Source of the DNA: Acholeplasmataceae bacterium UBA5769
GTDB lineage: Bacteria; Bacillota_I; Bacilli_A; Acholeplasmatales; Acholeplasmataceae
Assembly (NCBI GenBank): GCA_002418725.1
Contig: DIER01000015.1
Location: 7,176-14,436, forward strand
Reading direction: 5' to 3'
Length of the DNA stretch: 7,261 bases
In this document: positions 4,646 through 7,261 of the stretch, piece by piece
Layout of the letters: every line of letters begins with the position of its first letter
Numbering within the stretch: position 1 is the stretch's first letter
Program-made: the position numbers and the translations under genes
The notes under the pieces: generated by a model
What the model was told of the DNA's origin: nothing
The model's input: the letters and a program-made list of their open reading frames with translations, nothing else
The model's database searches: none

Positions 4646-5803
4646 TTATTGATACTTGGCATCTGCGTTTATCTTTTCAAAAAAATACTCTCCAGCATGA
4701 ACAAACTTGGTTGCTAACCATGGTATTGATAATTCAAATTGAAAGATTTGATACCCCTCATAGATTTGGATGTTTCTTCCAATATCTGAAGGTAGTGTCG
4801 GTGTATTTTTGACATCAAAAACTAAGGTTTTCTCAATGCCATCCACCGTTCCTTTATATGTATAGTGTTTTTCGGTTAAATAGATGATACCTTTCCCAAC
4901 TTCAACAAGTCTTTCATTTCTAAATGATAACAACCTCGATGAACCTCTTAATTCAAAATGATCCGTTTGATCGATCTCTTTTCGCACACGCATTTCTTGT
5001 TGGTCAAACCAAACATCAATGGCTTCATTCTCAAGAAGACCTTGATGATTCATATGAAGTTCATGTTCACATATCGGACATTTCAACACATTGTGACTTG
5101 CTACTAGACCTTCACGCAAGCACTTGGGACATTGATAGATCACATTTTCTAGTCCTTTGATGTGATTGATTTTATAAGAATATCCTTTTTCACGGATAAA
5201 GTTTGAAGGTTTGAAGTCTAGACCTAAAAGGATTTTTTCATAGATTTGATCCAATGAAAGACTTGCTAAGTCCTCTTTTGAAATCCATAATTTAACCTCA
5301 GTTTCAATTTTTCCGCGAAATGTTTTTTTAGTCCATGGTGGATTGACAAAACCAGCACCATAATGTTTGATGATATAAACATCAACATCCGCTTTCTTTA
5401 AAAACTTCGCAATCGAGTATGCAGGTTTTAACGTCTTCCCTGAAGGTGAAATTTGACCTTCTGGAAAGATGGAGATGATACTTTTCTTCTTAAGAAGACG
5501 AAAGGCTTTAAGGGTTGCTGCAGGATCAGCTTGCATGAGGCTTTTAGGGATAGCTCTTGCAAGTTTTAAAAAGGGTCTTGTTTGAGGTTCATAAAACATT
5601 TTACTCGCCGCTAAGTAACTCACTCTTTTCGGATAAATAGCCGTTGTCGTGTAGATAAAGTCATAAAAAGAGGTGTGATTGGATAAGCAAATGGCTGGAC
5701 CTTTAAGGTTTACTTTTGAAATAAACCTTTGTCCCTTGAACCATGCAAACACCTTTAGTAACAACCCCAATGACAAATAAAGCAAAAGATTGGGTTTCTT
5801 CAT
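4646..5803 (-). CDS. PlsC-type glycerolipid acyltransferase with C-terminal zinc ribbon and beta-rich domain
   Basis: 385 residues. A hydrophobic N-terminal anchor (about 5-22) precedes the LPLAT domain: motif I NHTSFYD at 42-48 (catalytic H43, D48), a motif II region at 68-88, and motif III FPEG at 113-116, which binds the glycerol phosphate. The reaction is most likely acyl transfer to a lysophosphatidate or other lysolipid at the inner membrane face. Beyond the catalytic domain lies CPKC (225-228) and CPIC (242-245), a four-cysteine zinc ribbon, then ~125 beta-rich residues whose 'G-K-G-I-I-Y-L-T-E-K-H-Y-T-Y-K-G' pattern recalls GRAM/PH-like folds. Ordinary PlsC enzymes are about 200-250 residues. 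The ATG overlaps the transporter stop as ATGA and has no visible SD, so translation probably depends on coupling. I assign no plsC symbol because the substrate and the role as the main PlsC are unproven. Confidence 0.85.
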   Translation of the reverse strand: MKKPNLLLYLSLGLLLKVFAWFKGQRFISKVNLKGPAICLSNHTSFYDFIYTTTAIYPKRVSYLAASKMFYEPQTRPFLKLARAIPKSLMQADPAATLKAFRLLKKKSIISIFPEGQISPSGKTLKPAYSIAKFLKKADVDVYIIKHYGAGFVNPPWTKKTFRGKIETEVKLWISKEDLASLSLDQIYEKILLGLDFKPSNFIREKGYSYKINHIKGLENVIYQCPKCLREGLVASHNVLKCPICEHELHMNHQGLLENEAIDVWFDQQEMRVRKEIDQTDHFELRGSSRLLSFRNERLVEVGKGIIYLTEKHYTYKGTVDGIEKTLVFDVKNTPTLPSDIGRNIQIYEGYQIFQFELSIPWLATKFVHAGEYFFEKINADAKYQ

Positions 5804-7206
5804 GAGATGCGTTTAATGAGGTCATCTTTGATCTCGTCACTTTGTTCTAACGAACGCGTGATTTCATGTTGTAATGAGGCATCAATCTTATACTTTGTGG
5901 AGATGAACATGCCAATACTCATTAACATAAATGGTGCAATCACCATAATTAAACGGATCATCAGTGTCGCAGAGTCTGGTTGGCTAGGTATAAAAGGTTC
6001 TCCTGGTTGTCTTTCCATAAAACCTGCTAGTCCGATTAAAAACATGACACCTGCTAATCCAATGGCTTGTGCAATCTTATTGATGAAATTCGTGAAACCA
6101 CTCATTTGACCATCTAAACGCTCGCCAAAGACGAGTTGTCCCGCATCAACAACATCTCCATACATGGTATGTGGCACAAGTCCGGGACCTGATATACCAA
6201 AACCCATCAGTGCACCTAAGGCATAAACCATTAAAGGATTCGCGTTCGCTGGGATAAAGATAATGAGTAAAGCTGTCAATATCCATAAGGTTGCACCAAA
6301 ACGATAGGCATAGGTTTTTCCCTTTTTCGCAATCATCTTTAAGTAAACAGGCAGTGCAACAATTTGCATGGAAAACATCAGTGCAGCAGCAATTAATCCA
6401 ACCGTATTGGATTGACCTTGTGCAGTTATATCTTTGGTTATATAGAAATCGATATAGAAAAAGAAAAGTCCGCTCATGATCGCCATCGACATTTGAAGTA
6501 CTAAAAACATACCTAAATATTGTCTAAAGGGTCTAAGACCTAGAGGTTTAGCCATCGCTTTAAAAGAAAAAGTTGATGCAATCTTTGGTGTTTTTATTTC
6601 TTCTCTTGCAAAAAGTCCTGTCGCTAAAACAGAAAGTGCAAAGATCGTACCAAAGGTGATACTCATGACTTGATATCCCGTATTCGCACTCTCAAAGGAA
6701 TCAACGATCAGTTTGGGTACAGCGACACATAAAATTGATGAAAAAATACTAAATCCCAAACGATAAGAATTGAATGATGCTCTTTCTTGATAGTCCGATG
6801 AAATTTCACTCGATAAAGAGTAATAAGGAATCATCACAGATGTTTGAACCGTTGTAAAAACTAAATAAGATAATAAAACCGTAATGACACGTAACATCTC
6901 ATCTGAGATATCATACGGGAAGAAAAGAAAATACATCGATACAAGAACAGCGGGAGCTGCAAGAATCATATAAATGCGTCTTTTTCCAAAACGGGAACTG
7001 GTACGATCACTGATGTAACCCATGAGTGGGTCTGTAATGGCATCCCAAAAACGGGCAACAAGCATAATCACACCAATCCAATAGGCTTTTATACTGAGTG
7101 CGTCTGCAAGAAAAAAGGGGTATAAAAAATTGACAATATTAAACGATCCTCCACCAAATATATCGGCAGATGCAAAAGCTAACTTTCTTTTTAATGTTTT
7201 TTTCAT
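5800..7206 (-). CDS. MFS transporter of the GPH (MelB-like, glycoside-pentoside-hexuronide:cation symporter) family
   Basis: 468 residues with about 12 membrane helices. GPH marks are clear: FGGGSFN near the N-terminus; WDAITDP (54-60) followed by GYISDRTSSRFGKRR, the loop-2/3 region in which MelB carries its cation-coordinating aspartates (here D55 and D59); PYYSLSSEI at 127-135 with D138-Y-Q-E-R; and GDVVDAGQLVFGERLDGQ at 350-367 in the second half. Cation-coupled symport at the cytoplasmic membrane is therefore likely. The substrate is not readable: most relatives carry sugars, but the animal homologue MFSD2A carries lysophospholipids, and the gene overlaps an acyltransferase gene by 4 nt. 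Start: ATG at 7206 with AAAGGAG seven bases upstream. It is the first gene of a three-gene operon, with a promoter at the window edge. A charged cytoplasmic tail (about 438-468) ends the protein. Confidence 0.92.
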   Translation of the reverse strand: MKKTLKRKLAFASADIFGGGSFNIVNFLYPFFLADALSIKAYWIGVIMLVARFWDAITDPLMGYISDRTSSRFGKRRIYMILAAPAVLVSMYFLFFPYDISDEMLRVITVLLSYLVFTTVQTSVMIPYYSLSSEISSDYQERASFNSYRLGFSIFSSILCVAVPKLIVDSFESANTGYQVMSITFGTIFALSVLATGLFAREEIKTPKIASTFSFKAMAKPLGLRPFRQYLGMFLVLQMSMAIMSGLFFFYIDFYITKDITAQGQSNTVGLIAAALMFSMQIVALPVYLKMIAKKGKTYAYRFGATLWILTALLIIFIPANANPLMVYALGALMGFGISGPGLVPHTMYGDVVDAGQLVFGERLDGQMSGFTNFINKIAQAIGLAGVMFLIGLAGFMERQPGEPFIPSQPDSATLMIRLIMVIAPFMLMSIGMFISTKYKIDASLQHEITRSLEQSDEIKDDLIKRIS

Positions 7207-7235
7207 CCTGAGACTCCTTTATGACATATAGTTTT

Positions 7236-7241
7236 ATTATA
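7236..7241 (-). promoter_or_regulatory. -10 element of the MFS-acyltransferase operon promoter
   Basis: The minus strand reads TATAAT, about 30 bases before the ATG and 15 before the AAAGGAG site. The matching -35 would fall at or beyond the right edge, so the promoter cannot be judged completely. There is no TGn extension here, unlike the mrpE and gnd promoters. Confidence 0.55.
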
Positions 7242-7261
7242 CGATAAATATATCATCCATA

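Noticed and set aside
5807..6109. 100-codon plus-strand reading frame opposite the transporter gene
   Set aside because: Antisense shadow of conserved MFS codons, with no initiation signals or recognisable protein features.

Overview
The window reads as chromosomal DNA of a low-GC Mollicutes/Firmicutes-type bacterium, most likely an Acholeplasma-like lineage. That placement is an inference from base composition, compact gene packing, strong Shine-Dalgarno (SD) sites and the gene set; no marker gene is present. The standard code (table 11) is in use: TGA ends several genes (mrpE, mrpF, mrpG, the SRPBCC gene, the MFS transporter), four of them in ATGA stop/start overlaps, and tryptophan is TGG. 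This argues against a UGA-Trp Mycoplasma or Spiroplasma.

Layout. (1) Positions 1-1699, minus strand: the 5' half of an Mrp/Mbh-type cation antiporter operon in the order mrpE, mrpF, mrpG, an MbhD-like subunit (C-terminal MrpA piece 1) with an added soluble domain, and the first 26 codons of a probable MbhE-like subunit (piece 2) running off the window. All junctions overlap, and a good extended -10 promoter precedes mrpE. (2) 1700-1882: divergent control region with two promoters and several palindromes. (3) 1883-2311, plus strand: a single SRPBCC/AHSA1-family gene. (4) 2303-2333: a terminator hairpin built into the ends of two convergent genes. (5) 2332-3777, minus strand: a full-length 6-phosphogluconate dehydrogenase, monocistronic, with its own extended -10 promoter and a leader hairpin. 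(6) 3905-7206, minus strand: a three-gene operon, transcribed from a promoter at the right edge and closed by a terminator at 3905-3930. It encodes a GPH/MelB-family MFS transporter, a PlsC-type acyltransferase with a C-terminal zinc ribbon and beta-rich domain, and a 7-TM protein of unknown function.

How the genes may work together. The Mrp/Mbh block would form the membrane arm of a Na+/H+ (or Na+-coupled redox) complex. The 6PGDH belongs to the oxidative pentose phosphate pathway, but its cofactor loop reads D-I-D where NADP enzymes have N-R-T/S, which predicts a shift towards NAD+. The transporter-acyltransferase-membrane protein operon has tight coupling between its first two genes, which suggests lipid uptake or remodelling (compare LplT-Aas) rather than sugar import alone. 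No RNA genes, mobile elements or CRISPR arrays were seen, and no stretch over 300 bases lacks a gene. The main items for a second look are the 6PGDH cofactor loop, the acyltransferase architecture and its transporter partner, and the soluble extension on the MbhD-like subunit.
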